NCBI RefSeq assembly: GCF_000828635.1
Contig: NZ_AP012547.1
Coordinates: forward strand, 310,001 to 374,000
Direction: 5' to 3'
From: Sulfuritalea hydrogenivorans sk43H
GTDB taxonomy: Bacteria > Pseudomonadota > Gammaproteobacteria > Burkholderiales > Rhodocyclaceae
DNA length: 64,000 nucleotides
Position numbers and translations under genes: made by a program. Positions within the stretch are counted from its first letter, which is position 1, and each line of letters starts with the position of its first letter. The notes under the pieces were generated by a model. That model was not told the origin of the DNA. It searched no databases and saw only the letters and a program-made list of their open reading frames with translations. Positions 9,443 to 17,853 of this stretch are shown piece after piece.

Positions 9443-10368
9443 TCGCGCCGCAAGCCGAGCAGGGAAAGCCACGAGTCCGGCCGCTTGTCGCCGGCCTGAT
9501 CGGTGTTGAGCGAGGCCTGCAGCGCGCGGGCATGCTGCGGCCGCCGCGTCGGATCGAGGCGCAGGCATTCGTCGATGGTTGCCAGCAGACGCGGCGAATA
9601 GTCCATGCCCCAGCGCTGGCGGGCCGGCAGCAGCTGGTCGTCGACCAGCCGCTCGTCGGCTGCCTGCGGCGCGGCGCCTGCCAGCGCCGCATAGATGCAG
9701 GCGCCGACGGCATAGATGTCGGTCCACGGCCCCAGCGTGAACTTGCCGTGGTACTGCTCGGGCGCGGCATAGCCCGGCGTGTACATCGCGCGCGGCTCGG
9801 GCGGACCGATATCGACGGCATAGCGCGCGGCGCCGAAGTCGAGCAGCACCGGGCTGCCGTCGTCGCGCAGCCAGATGTTGGCCGGCTTGATGTCCAGATG
9901 CAGCAGGCCGCAGCCGTGTACCTCGCCGAGGCCGTCGAGCAGGCCGCTGAACATGCTGCGCAGAAAGCTTTCCTTCAGGCGGCCGCGATTCTTGCGGATG
10001 TAGTCGCGCAAGGTGCGGCCGATCTCGAAGCGCATCACCAGATAGACGGTGCCATTGGCGCGGAAGAAATTCAGGACGCGCACCACGTTGGGATGGTCCA
10101 GCCCGGTGAGCGCTCGTCCTTCTTCGAAAAAGCATTTCAGGCCGTGATTGAAATCGGCCTGGAATTCCGCCGGGATGGTCGGCGCGATCTGGCCTTCGCC
10201 GCGCAGCGCCAGCGCGTTGGGCAGGTATTCCTTGATTGCCACCGGCGTGCCTTGCGCATCGTGCGCCAGATAGACGATGGAAAAGCCGCCGACCGAGAGC
10301 TGCCGCTCGATGCGATAGCCTTCGAGTTCGTAGCCGGGGGGCAGGGGCTGATTGTTCTGGGAAACCAC
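9439..10368 (-). CDS. Eukaryotic-like Ser/Thr protein kinase
   Basis: Starting at GTG 10368 gives 309 residues. The only longer start is a TTG at 10476, inside the divergent promoter zone, and its extra sequence looks non-coding. Kinase motifs are complete: Gly-rich loop SVGGFSIVYLAHD, VAIKEYLP with the catalytic Lys (about 46), HLDIKPAN (HLD in place of HRD, about 157) and DFGAAR (about 177), then APEQY. No transmembrane segment is seen, so it is cytosolic. It is paired with the PP2C phosphatase and divergent from yicC. Confidence 0.9.
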   Translation of the reverse strand: MVSQNNQPLPPGYELEGYRIERQLSVGGFSIVYLAHDAQGTPVAIKEYLPNALALRGEGQIAPTIPAEFQADFNHGLKCFFEEGRALTGLDHPNVVRVLNFFRANGTVYLVMRFEIGRTLRDYIRKNRGRLKESFLRSMFSGLLDGLGEVHGCGLLHLDIKPANIWLRDDGSPVLLDFGAARYAVDIGPPEPRAMYTPGYAAPEQYHGKFTLGPWTDIYAVGACIYAALAGAAPQAADERLVDDQLLPARQRWGMDYSPRLLATIDECLRLDPTRRPQHARALQASLNTDQAGDKRPDSWLSLLGLRRE

Positions 10369-10499
10369 GGGAATGGGCAACGGGGCGGGAGAGCCGGGAC
10401 AGGTTGATATACTGCCCCGATTTTCCTTGTTCGCCCTTCCAGTGTAAACAACTGCTTTGGGGCGACGTCCGGACAACAGGCACGGAGACTCCCCTCACC

Positions 10500-11372
10500 A
10501 TGATTTACAGCATGACCGGATATGCCGCCGCCAGCCGTGACCTCGGCAGTGCAGTGATGAATCTCGAAATCAAGAGCGTCAATTCGCGCTATCTGGATAT
10601 CGGCTTTCGCCTCAGCGAAGACCTGCGTTTTCTGGAGATGCCGCTGCGCGAGAAGATTGTCGAACGCATCGGGCGCGGCAAGATCGAGTGCCGCGGCTAT
10701 TTGCAGGCACAGCCGGCGCAAGGCGCGGCGCGCCAACGCACGCCCAACCCGGCGCTGCTGGGCGAGCTGGGCAAGCTCGATGACGCCGTGCGCAGCGTGT
10801 TGCCGCAGGCGGCACCGCTGTCGGTGGCCGAAGTGCTGCGCTGGCCCGGCGTGCTGGGCGACGATTCGCTCACCGCGGAACAGTTGCAGGCCAGCGCGCA
10901 GGAGCTGTTCGCAAAATTGCTCGACGAGTTCGTCGCCACCCGCGAGCGCGAAGGCGCCAAGCTGGCCGACGTGCTGCGCGACCGCGCCGCGCGCATGCGC
11001 GAACAGGTGCGTGCCGCCGAGCCCCTGTTGCCGGCCGCGCTGGAGGCCTATCGGGAACGACTGTCGACCAAGCTGCGCGAGGCCGTGGCGAACCTCGACG
11101 AAGAGCGCATTCGCCAGGAAGTTGGCGTCTTTGCCGCCAAGATCGACGTCGCCGAGGAAATCGCGCGGCTGGTGACGCACATGGACGAACTCGAGCGCGT
11201 GCTGAAAAAGGGCGGCGCCGTCGGCAAGCGGCTGGATTTCCTGATGCAGGAACTCAACCGCGAGGCGAATACCCTGGCCTCGAAATCAGTCTCGGGCGAA
11301 GTCACCGCCATCGCACTCGAACTCAAGCTGCTGATCGAGCAGATGCGCGAGCAAGTCCAGAACCTCGAATAG
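10500..11372 (+). CDS. yicC: YicC family endoribonuclease
   Basis: Starts at ATG 10500 for 290 residues, the usual YicC length; the frame open upstream is a shadow. MIYSMTGYAAASRDLG and LEIKSVNSRYLDIGFRLSE at the start, and KRLDFLMQELNREANTLASK and LKLLIEQMREQVQN at the end, are diagnostic. YicC/YloC proteins are now regarded as endoribonucleases acting on mRNA and small RNAs. GGAG at 10484-10487 could serve as ribosome site. In many genomes gmk follows, but here the next item is a riboswitch-led unit. Confidence 0.93.
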   Translation: MIYSMTGYAAASRDLGSAVMNLEIKSVNSRYLDIGFRLSEDLRFLEMPLREKIVERIGRGKIECRGYLQAQPAQGAARQRTPNPALLGELGKLDDAVRSVLPQAAPLSVAEVLRWPGVLGDDSLTAEQLQASAQELFAKLLDEFVATREREGAKLADVLRDRAARMREQVRAAEPLLPAALEAYRERLSTKLREAVANLDEERIRQEVGVFAAKIDVAEEIARLVTHMDELERVLKKGGAVGKRLDFLMQELNREANTLASKSVSGEVTAIALELKLLIEQMREQVQNLE

Positions 11373-11420
11373 GAAGCGCTACCGCCAGGCGGGGCTATGC
11401 CAGCGAAATGCAGGGAGATA

Positions 11421-11449
11421 TTGCGGAAATGCGATTCATGGTTTATAAA
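11421..11449 (+). promoter_or_regulatory. Sigma-70-like promoter for the riboswitch transcript
   Basis: TTGCGG (11421-11426), a 17-base spacer, then TATAAA (11444-11449). Transcription would start near 11456, a few bases before the aptamer, which supports both calls. Confidence 0.55.
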
Positions 11450-11462
11450 TCCATTCCCTAGA

Positions 11463-11560
11463 TTCTGAAACAGGGCAAACCCGTCGAAAGGCGGGGACGC
11501 AAAATCACCGGCCTAACGGGCGCTCCCAGCGGCGCTCCACGGTAGCGGGATTGCCAGGAG
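11463..11560 (+). promoter_or_regulatory. Cyclic di-GMP-I (GEMM-I) riboswitch
   Basis: The conserved GEMM-I elements occur in order and spacing: CAGGGCAAAC (11471-11480), a P2 hairpin closed by GAAA (11486-11489), GGGGACGCAAAA (11493-11504), the receptor strand GGCCTAA (11510-11516), a variable arm, and GGTAGCGGGATTGCC (11541-11555). It ends with AGGAG (11556-11560), which would be the ribosome site of the gene starting 6 bases later. Control of translation start is therefore likely, although attenuation cannot be excluded. Whether it turns the gene on or off is not visible. Confidence 0.93.
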
Positions 11561-11566
11561 ATCGCC

Positions 11567-12112
11567 ATGGGCACCACCGTAAGTCGCCGCGTCATTTTCA
11601 TCAAAATGAAGCGGAAGCCGGCCCCTCCCAGACCAAGATCCAAGCCGCCCATTCGCCATGATGACGAAATGGTCGGCGAGGAGCCGCGCCATTCTTCATC
11701 CGCATTCGCACCGCGCAGTGTCGCGCTGCCTGCCAGTCGGTGGGACATCTGGTGGGTGGCAGGCTATTGGGTTGGCGGACTCTGCATCCTGGCTGGCATT
11801 GTGGCCGCGGTGATCAGTTTCGCCGCCGGATACAAGCCACCCATCGAAGCAGTCCAGACTTCCAGCAGCGGACTGAGTTCTCCCGGATACAGCCGATCCT
11901 ACGGCGGCAGCAATGGAGGAGCGAGCGGCGGCACAGGCTACGTCAGCCGCCCGCCGTCGACGGCGGAAGGCTTTCTCTCCTCGCCACTCAAGCGCAAGCA
12001 AGGCCAGATTACCTGCTCGGCGCAGGTGGGTGGCAGCAAGGAGGCCATCCTTCAGTTCAGCAAATGTCTGGAGCAAGCCAGCGAAACCGAGCCGATCCCG
12101 TCAGGCAGGTGA
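11567..12112 (+). CDS. Unknown single-span membrane protein under the c-di-GMP riboswitch
   Basis: A 181-residue protein starting at ATG 11567, just after the riboswitch AGGAG. A basic, proline-rich N-terminal stretch (about residues 8-30, KMKRKPAPPRPRSKPP) is followed by one hydrophobic segment (about 62-88, WWVAGYWVGGLCILAGIVAA). A Gly/Ser-rich linker comes next, then a small C-terminal part with two Cys (TCSAQ, SKCLEQ). I recognise no family. Control by c-di-GMP suggests a part in attachment, surface or motility change, which is inference from the riboswitch alone. Confidence 0.72.
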   Translation: MGTTVSRRVIFIKMKRKPAPPRPRSKPPIRHDDEMVGEEPRHSSSAFAPRSVALPASRWDIWWVAGYWVGGLCILAGIVAAVISFAAGYKPPIEAVQTSSSGLSSPGYSRSYGGSNGGASGGTGYVSRPPSTAEGFLSSPLKRKQGQITCSAQVGGSKEAILQFSKCLEQASETEPIPSGR

Positions 12113-12160
12113 CAATCCCTGACAAGGCAAGCCGGCATTCAAATTAATCAGTTCAGGATA

Positions 12161-12188
12161 TTGGTTTTGAGTGGCATATTTGTATAAT
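12161..12188 (+). promoter_or_regulatory. Sigma-70-like promoter upstream of the chemoreceptor
   Basis: TTGGTT (12161-12166), a 16-base spacer and a perfect TATAAT (12183-12188). It predicts a start near 12195 and an mRNA leader of about 280 bases before the chemoreceptor. Confidence 0.5.
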
Positions 12189-12474
12189 CGATTCAGCTCA
12201 AGGGGTTCAGGCAGCAACAAGAAACCCTGTAACGAGAAGGGAGTAGCGAAGTTTCCATTCACGCCGCGGAGCAACGGAACGGTATTGTTCGTCGTTGCAC
12301 GGGATGGTGGCGCGATCGATATTTGTGGCCCGTACTTCGCCTCCCTACTTGAGGAATCCGATCCCGATTTGCACCGCAGAGCAGCAAGAGTCACCCGTAA
12401 TTCGATCCGATGACGCGTTCCCAAAACCCGAATGGTCAGCCATTGTTTTAACTACCTAGCGCATGGAGGTCGTT
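12189..12474 (+). other. Long leader or gene remnant before the chemoreceptor
   Basis: About 285 bases without a gene I can support. A plus-strand frame (12171-12413) has a protein-like stretch (VLFVVARDGGAIDICGPYF), but its only start, GTG 12171, lies upstream of the TATAAT box. It may be a remnant, or the leader may be structured RNA. No known riboswitch signature was recognised. Confidence 0.4.
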
Positions 12475-14730
12475 GTGAGTTCATTTTCAGATATGAAGGT
12501 CGCCACCAAATTGTCATTGGGCTTCGGCCTGATCGTTACCCTGATGGTCGTCAGCGGGGGGATGGCTTATCTTGGCCTGACCAGCGTCACCACGAAAATG
12601 AATGACGTCGTCAGGGACAAGGTGCCGAAGATCGTGTGGATTGCGGACGTCAATTACAACGTGCTCGATATCGCACGCTCCTTGCGCAACGCCGTGCTCG
12701 AAGCGGACAACGCGGAGACGATGGAAGCGCAGATCAAGCTCGCGCTGGATGCGCGGCGGAAGATCCGGGAAACTCTGGACAAGCTGGAGCCGCGAATTGT
12801 CTTGCCCGAGGGCAAGGCAATCTTCAAGCGAATTGTTGACGCGCGTGCTGCCTTCGTCGACGGACAGGAGACCGTCATTCGACTGTTGCGCGAAAAGAAG
12901 CCGGATGAGGCGCGCGTCTTTCTGCTGAATGAACTGCGCAAACGCCAGGCCACCTATGCCGATGCCACGCGCGACCTTCAGGCACTGCAAGAAAAGCTCC
13001 TGAATGATCAAGGCGAGGAGGCCGCCAGGGAAGCGGATCGGTCGATCACGGTAATCATCGTTGCGCTGCTGATCAGCGTCGTTCTGGCGATCCTGATCGC
13101 ATGGCTGATCGTGCGCGATCTGGTTGCCCGGTTGGGCGGGGAACCCGGCTACGCCGCCGACAACGTCAAGGCCATCGCCGCCGGCGATTTGTCGCGCAGC
13201 ATCGAAACCCGGCCGGGCGATACGACCAGCCTGCTGGTGGCCATGAAAACCATGCAGGTCGGACTCTCCACTTTGGTGAATGAGATCAAGCAGATGGTTG
13301 CCGCCGCGGCGCGCGGCGATTTCAGCAGCCGGATCAACCTGTCCGACAAGCAGGGCTTCGGCCGTGAAATCGGCGAATCGCTCAACCTGCTTGCCGAGAC
13401 CACCAACACCGGGCTGAACGACGTGATGCGCGTTTCCAAGGCTCTGGCGGATGGCGACTTGTCGCAGAAAATCGAGAAGGACTACCCCGGTGTATTCGGT
13501 CAGACCGGTACCGCCGTCAATGCCACGGTGGCCGCGCTGACGCGCATCGTGGCGGACATCGAAAGCATGGTGCAGGGCGCCAACCGGGGTGACTTCAGCA
13601 CCCGTGTCGACTTGACCGGCAAGCAGGGCTTCCCGCGCGATTTGAGCGTGTTGCTCAACCAGTTGTCGGAAACCACCGAAACCGGCCTCAGGGACGTCAT
13701 GCGCGTGGCAAGCTCGCTGGCGCAGGGCGACCTGACGAAAACCATCGAAAAGGATTACCCGGGCCTGTTCGGCGAAACCCGTGCCGGCATCAACGCCACG
13801 GTGGCGAACCTGAAAGAGCTCATCATGCAGATCATGGACGCCGTTGAATCGATCAACACCGCGTCCAGCGAGATTGCCACCGGCAACCTGGATCTCTCTT
13901 CCCGCACCGAGGAGCAGGCGAGCAGCCTCGAAGAAACCGCGTCGAGCATGGAAGAACTGACTGCGACGGTGAAGGGCAACACCCAGAGCGCAACCGATGC
14001 CAACGAGAAGGCAAGAATAGCAGCGACAGTTGCCGAGCGCGGCGGCGAAACGGTGCGCGGGTCGGTCACGATCATGGCCGAGATCGCCACCAGTTCGAAG
14101 AAGATTGCCGACATCATCGGCGTGATCGACGGCATCGCCTTCCAGACCAATATCCTCGCGCTCAATGCGGCGGTCGAGGCAGCGCGCGCCGGTGAGCAGG
14201 GCCGCGGCTTCGCGGTCGTCGCGACCGAGGTCCGCAATCTCGCCCATCGCTCGGCCGAAGCCGCCAAGGAGATCAAGGGATTGATCAGCGATTCCGTGGC
14301 TCGCGTCGAGGCAGGCAATGCTCAGGCGATCCAGGCCGGTACCCAGATGACCGAAATCGTGGATGCGATCGCCAGCGTCTCGGGGTTGATCAACGACATC
14401 GCATCCGCCAGCGTTCAGCAGACCGCGGGCATCGAGCAGGTGACGCAGGCCGTGAGCCAGATGGACGAGGTCACCCAGCAAAACGCCGCATTGGTGGAAG
14501 AGTCCGCTGCCGCTGCCGAGTCGCTGCAGGAGCAGGCCGAACAGCTGGCCAAATCGGTTTCCGCATTCAAGACGGGCGTCACCAACACGGCTGTTCGTGC
14601 ACCTGTCGCGAGACCGGCGGCGCGGCCGATGAAGAAACTGGGCGGCCCGACACCGCGTCCGAGCGGACCGCTCAAGGTCATTCCCGCCGCGCACGCAGAC
14701 ACCGAAAACGAGTCGTGGGAGGAGTTCTGA
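12475..14730 (+). CDS. Methyl-accepting chemotaxis protein with repeated HAMP-like units
   Basis: GGAGG at 12465-12469 lies 5 bases before GTG 12475, so this start (751 residues) is better than ATG 12463, which overlaps that site. Order: TM1 (about 13-33), a helical periplasmic sensor, TM2 (about 192-214), a HAMP domain, then two further similar units (ARGDFSSRINLSDKQGFGRE and NRGDFSTRVDLTGKQGFPRD). The signalling hairpin has a conserved tip near 575-600 (GEQGRGFAVVATEVRNLA). The C-terminus is SWEEF after a flexible linker, resembling the WxxF tether that recruits CheR/CheB. cheW follows 57 bases later. Confidence 0.93.
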   Translation: MSSFSDMKVATKLSLGFGLIVTLMVVSGGMAYLGLTSVTTKMNDVVRDKVPKIVWIADVNYNVLDIARSLRNAVLEADNAETMEAQIKLALDARRKIRETLDKLEPRIVLPEGKAIFKRIVDARAAFVDGQETVIRLLREKKPDEARVFLLNELRKRQATYADATRDLQALQEKLLNDQGEEAAREADRSITVIIVALLISVVLAILIAWLIVRDLVARLGGEPGYAADNVKAIAAGDLSRSIETRPGDTTSLLVAMKTMQVGLSTLVNEIKQMVAAAARGDFSSRINLSDKQGFGREIGESLNLLAETTNTGLNDVMRVSKALADGDLSQKIEKDYPGVFGQTGTAVNATVAALTRIVADIESMVQGANRGDFSTRVDLTGKQGFPRDLSVLLNQLSETTETGLRDVMRVASSLAQGDLTKTIEKDYPGLFGETRAGINATVANLKELIMQIMDAVESINTASSEIATGNLDLSSRTEEQASSLEETASSMEELTATVKGNTQSATDANEKARIAATVAERGGETVRGSVTIMAEIATSSKKIADIIGVIDGIAFQTNILALNAAVEAARAGEQGRGFAVVATEVRNLAHRSAEAAKEIKGLISDSVARVEAGNAQAIQAGTQMTEIVDAIASVSGLINDIASASVQQTAGIEQVTQAVSQMDEVTQQNAALVEESAAAAESLQEQAEQLAKSVSAFKTGVTNTAVRAPVARPAARPMKKLGGPTPRPSGPLKVIPAAHADTENESWEEF

Positions 14731-14787
14731 ACCCGTGGGTGAAGCAGCAGCACACACATCGAGAACATTCAGAACGAGGAGTTTCTT

Positions 14788-15285
14788 ATGGCTACAGAAA
14801 ACCAGGCCGCTGCGAATGAAAATCCAGGGCTTGCGCAGGAATATCTCACCTTCACCCTTGGTGCGGAGGTGTACGCGATCGACATCCTGAAGGTGCAGGA
14901 AATCCGGGGTTATGAGAGCCCGACGACCATCGCCAACGCGCCGGAATTCATCAAGGGCGTGATCAACCTTCGCGGCACCATCGTCCCGATTGTCGATATG
15001 CGAATCAAGTTCAATGTCGGCATGGCCGAGTACACGCCGGTGACGGTGGTCATCATCCTGATCATTGGCGGCCGGGTGGTCGGAATCGTCGTCGACAGCG
15101 TTTCCGACGTCACAATGCTGAGGCCCGACCAGATTCATCCGGCGCCGCAGTTCGGCGCAGCGGTGGATACGCAATACATCACGGGCTTGAGTTCGCTGGA
15201 CGACCGGATGCTGATCGTCATCGACATCGAGAAGCTGATGCTCAGCGGCGAGATGGCCCTGGTGGCGGAGGCATGCAGTGCCTGA
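14788..15285 (+). CDS. cheW: Chemotaxis adaptor protein CheW
   Basis: A 165-residue single CheW domain ([49 protein letters not shown]). CheW couples chemoreceptors to the kinase CheA. It starts at ATG 14788 with GAGGAG upstream and follows the receptor gene, so the two form a receptor-adaptor pair. No cheA, cheY, cheR or cheB is present in the window, so the pair must use a core system encoded elsewhere. Confidence 0.96.
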   Translation: MATENQAAANENPGLAQEYLTFTLGAEVYAIDILKVQEIRGYESPTTIANAPEFIKGVINLRGTIVPIVDMRIKFNVGMAEYTPVTVVIILIIGGRVVGIVVDSVSDVTMLRPDQIHPAPQFGAAVDTQYITGLSSLDDRMLIVIDIEKLMLSGEMALVAEACSA

Positions 15286-15311
15286 GAACTGCCAGGAGAT
15301 GTTTGGCTGAC

Positions 15312-15740
15312 TCAGCGCGTCCGGTAGGAGTAGTGGCAGGCGACGCAGGCACTGGTCAGTTTTGGTAACAGGGCCAATGCCTGCTCGCGGTCGCCGCGAA
15401 TCGCCGCCCTGGCGAACTCGCTGGCGGCAACATGGCCGTCGTTGCCGATGCCGTGCATGGCGGGCGGCATGTGCGGACCCGGACGCGCATCGAAGGGCTT
15501 GTCGCGGTGCTTGCCCTGGGCGGATTGCCCGAGCGTGGTTTCCGCCAGCTGGCCGGCCTCCTTCACTTTGCCGGCGGCCATCAGCGTCAGGATTTCGTTG
15601 ATCGCGAGCAGGTTGCCGAGCATCTCCTCGCGCAGGGCCTCTTTTGCCGCGGGCGGCAACGTAGCCAGTTGCCGATGGTCTTCGGCCAGTGCCTGACCGG
15701 CGAACAGCGCGGCCATCAGCGCAAGTGCTTTCACTTTCAT
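15312..15740 (-). CDS. Secreted cytochrome c'-like protein
   Basis: A 142-residue protein with a signal peptide (MKVKALALMAALFAGQALA) and one heme site, CVACH, close to the C-terminus (SACVACHYSYRTR). A CxxCH at the end of a helical protein is typical of cytochromes c' and c-556. It should receive heme in the periplasm through the Ccm system encoded later in this window. The exact role (electron transfer or NO binding) is open. It converges on cheW. Confidence 0.8.
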   Translation of the reverse strand: MKVKALALMAALFAGQALAEDHRQLATLPPAAKEALREEMLGNLLAINEILTLMAAGKVKEAGQLAETTLGQSAQGKHRDKPFDARPGPHMPPAMHGIGNDGHVAASEFARAAIRGDREQALALLPKLTSACVACHYSYRTR

Positions 15741-15750
15741 GTTGATTCCT

Positions 15751-16611
15751 TCAGCGGAATACTACGGTCTTGTTGCCATGGACCAGCACACGGTCTTCCA
15801 GGTGATAGCGCAGGCCGCGCGCCAGCACGGTCTTTTCGATGTCCTTGCCGTAACGCACCATGTCATCGACCGAGTCGGAGTGGTCGATGCGGATCACGTC
15901 CTGCTCGATGATCGGGCCCTGGTCGAGCGCTTCGGTCACGTAGTGGCAGGTGGCGCCAATCAGCTTGACGCCTCGCGTGTAGGCCTGGTGATAGGGCTTG
16001 GCACCGACGAAGGAGGGCAGGAAGCTGTGGTGGATGTTGAGGATGCGTCCCGGGTAGGCGGCGCACAGTTGCGGCGAGAGGATCTGCATGTAGCGCGCCA
16101 GCACCATGGTGTCGCCATGCACTTCCTCGAACAGGCGCTGCACCTCCGCGTAGGCGGCGGCCTTGTTGTCGGGCGTCACCGGCACGTGATGGAAGGGAAT
16201 GCCGTGCCATTCGACAAAGCCCTTGAAGCTGTCGTGATTCGAGATCACGCAGGCGATCTCGATGTCGAGTTCCCTGGATTGCCAGCGCGCCAGCAGGTCG
16301 TAGAGACAGTGTTCCTGCTTCGACACGAGCACCACGACGCGCTTCTTGACCGCGGAATCGTTGATGCGCCAGTCCATTTTCAGTTCATCGGCCACGGCCT
16401 GGAAGCGGCGGCGGAACTCGGCGAGCTGGAAGGGCAGCGAATCAGCCTTGACCTCGATGCGCATGAAGTAGCGGCCATCCAGGTCGTCCGCATGGAAGCT
16501 GGATTCGAGAATCCAGCCCTTGTGCTCGGCGATGAAGCCGGTGACGCGCGCGATGATGCCGACCTGGTCGGGACAGGAGGCGGTGAGCGTGTAGAACCGG
16601 TTTCCGTGCAT
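15751..16611 (-). CDS. purU: Formyltetrahydrofolate deformylase
   Basis: A 286-residue enzyme with an N-terminal ACT domain (FYTLTASCPDQVGIIARVTG) and a C-terminal formyl-transfer fold. It hydrolyses 10-formyl-THF to formate and THF, feeding PurT and balancing one-carbon units. The segment IACVISNHDSFKGFVEWHGIPFHHVPV and the catalytic region ILNIHHSFLPSFVGAKPYHQA are family hallmarks. It starts at ATG 16611, one base after the thrH stop, so the two are cotranscribed. Confidence 0.95.
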   Translation of the reverse strand: MHGNRFYTLTASCPDQVGIIARVTGFIAEHKGWILESSFHADDLDGRYFMRIEVKADSLPFQLAEFRRRFQAVADELKMDWRINDSAVKKRVVVLVSKQEHCLYDLLARWQSRELDIEIACVISNHDSFKGFVEWHGIPFHHVPVTPDNKAAAYAEVQRLFEEVHGDTMVLARYMQILSPQLCAAYPGRILNIHHSFLPSFVGAKPYHQAYTRGVKLIGATCHYVTEALDQGPIIEQDVIRIDHSDSVDDMVRYGKDIEKTVLARGLRYHLEDRVLVHGNKTVVFR

Positions 16612-16612
16612 C

Positions 16613-17221
16613 TCAGATGCGCGCCGCCGCCTTGTCGATTTCGCGGCGCAGTTCGGTGTAGTTCATGGTCACCGGAAATTGCGGGAACTCGTCGATCACG
16701 TTCTGCGGCGGGTGGAACAGGATGCCGGCGTGGGCCTCGGCCAGCATGGCGGTGTCGTTGTAGGAGTCGCCGGCGGCGATCACCTTGAAGCGGAGTTCCT
16801 TGAAGCGCTGTACCGATTCCTTTTTCTGGTTCGGCATGCGCAGGTGGTAGTTCACCAGAAAGCCGGCGGCATCCGCTTCCAGCTTGTGGCAGAACAGTAC
16901 CGGCATGTTCAGTTGCGCCATCAGCGGCATGGCGAATTCGTAAAACGTGTCGGACAGGATGATCACCTGAAAGTCGCGGCGCAAGGCGTCGAGGAAGTCC
17001 CTGGCACCGGCCATCGGCCCCATGTCCGAAATCACCTTCTGGATGTCGGGCAGGCCGAGCTTGTGCTTCTTGAGCAAGTCGAGCCGATACTTCATCAGCT
17101 TGTCGTAGTCGGGTTCGTCGCGCGTGGTGCGGGACAATTCCGGAATGCCGGTGCGTTTGGAAAACTCGATCCAGATTTCGGGGACGAGCACGCCTTCGAG
17201 GTCGAGACAGACGAGTTGCAC
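16613..17221 (-). CDS. thrH: Phosphoserine phosphatase / homoserine phosphotransferase ThrH
   Basis: Starts at GTG 17221 for 202 residues, matching the family; the open frame upstream is non-coding. HAD motifs are intact: I is CLDLEGVLVPEIW (first Asp nucleophile, LEGV as in ThrH), II is ILSDTFYEF, and IV is AAGDSYNDTAML. ThrH dephosphorylates phosphoserine and can move the phosphate to homoserine. A repeat copy lies just upstream (17235-17258). Confidence 0.93.
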   Translation of the reverse strand: MQLVCLDLEGVLVPEIWIEFSKRTGIPELSRTTRDEPDYDKLMKYRLDLLKKHKLGLPDIQKVISDMGPMAGARDFLDALRRDFQVIILSDTFYEFAMPLMAQLNMPVLFCHKLEADAAGFLVNYHLRMPNQKKESVQRFKELRFKVIAAGDSYNDTAMLAEAHAGILFHPPQNVIDEFPQFPVTMNYTELRREIDKAAARI

Positions 17222-17234
17222 TGAAATTCTCCAA

Positions 17235-17258
17235 GAGTCGGCGCTGGCGACACGGCGA
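17235..17258 (+). repeat. 24-base dispersed repeat, intergenic copy
   Basis: Exact match to the consensus GAGTCGGCGCTGGCG, two free bases (AC), ACGGCGA. It lies between thrH and the thioesterase gene, within 15 bases of the thrH start. Confidence 0.85.
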
Positions 17259-17327
17259 CTGACGCGCCGAGCGCCGCTGAGCGCCGCGAACGGGCGCAAT
17301 TTTACCCGTTTGGCCCGACGATCGCGC

Positions 17328-17732
17328 TTACAGCAAGGCGTAAGTGGTGCTCGCGCGGCAAACGCTCTTGCCGTCCCGTGCGCCGCGTATGTCGATTTCG
17401 CCGAAGGCCAGCGCCTTTCCGGCGCGGACCACCTTCGCCTCGATCAGCGCATCCTGAGCCGACAGCGGCTTCAGAAAACTGCTTGAGAACTGAACCGTGG
17501 TGCAGGGACGAAACTCCCCGAAGTGATTGATCAGCGCCAGCACCATGGCCGAGTCCGCCGCCGCCATCATGGCCTGGCCGCACAGCATGCCGCCGACGCG
17601 GGACAACTGGTCGCCCTGCGGCAGACGCAGAAGAACGGATTCCGCGGTGAAGGACTCGACCTTGAGCGCGAGCGCCTGAACCCAGGGGGCAAAGTAGTCG
17701 GCAAGAGCCGCTTGGAGGGTGTCTGTATTCAT
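17328..17732 (-). CDS. PaaI-family acyl-CoA thioesterase
   Basis: A hotdog-fold protein of 134 residues from ATG 17732; a GTG at 17765 would add 11 residues, but relatives begin near MNTDTLQAALADYFAPWVQ. Conserved features are GGMLCGQAMMAAADSAMVLA, with the catalytic-region Asp, and FRPCTTVQFSSSFLKPL. Such enzymes hydrolyse aromatic or medium-chain acyl-CoA thioesters; the true substrate is unknown. It is separated from thrH by about 100 bases and is probably its own unit. Confidence 0.85.
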   Translation of the reverse strand: MNTDTLQAALADYFAPWVQALALKVESFTAESVLLRLPQGDQLSRVGGMLCGQAMMAAADSAMVLALINHFGEFRPCTTVQFSSSFLKPLSAQDALIEAKVVRAGKALAFGEIDIRGARDGKSVCRASTTYALL

Positions 17733-17853
17733 GGAGTTGAGGACTGGCTGGAGGGTGGTTGCCACGAAAAGTGGTTTCCAAACATCATCCGGACATGCTT
17801 TTTACCGCATAACGGGCCCGGCCTGTGCGGCGTATCACTTGCCGGACTCCACT

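Noticed and set aside
10369-10476. N-terminal extension of the kinase from TTG 10476
   Set aside because: TTG start, no ribosome site, no kinase similarity, and it would occupy the divergent promoter region with yicC.
12514-15174. Very long minus-strand open frame (886 codons) opposite the chemoreceptor and cheW
   Set aside because: It mirrors two well-supported genes, is rich in Arg/His/Gly as GC-rich shadows are, and shows no domain.
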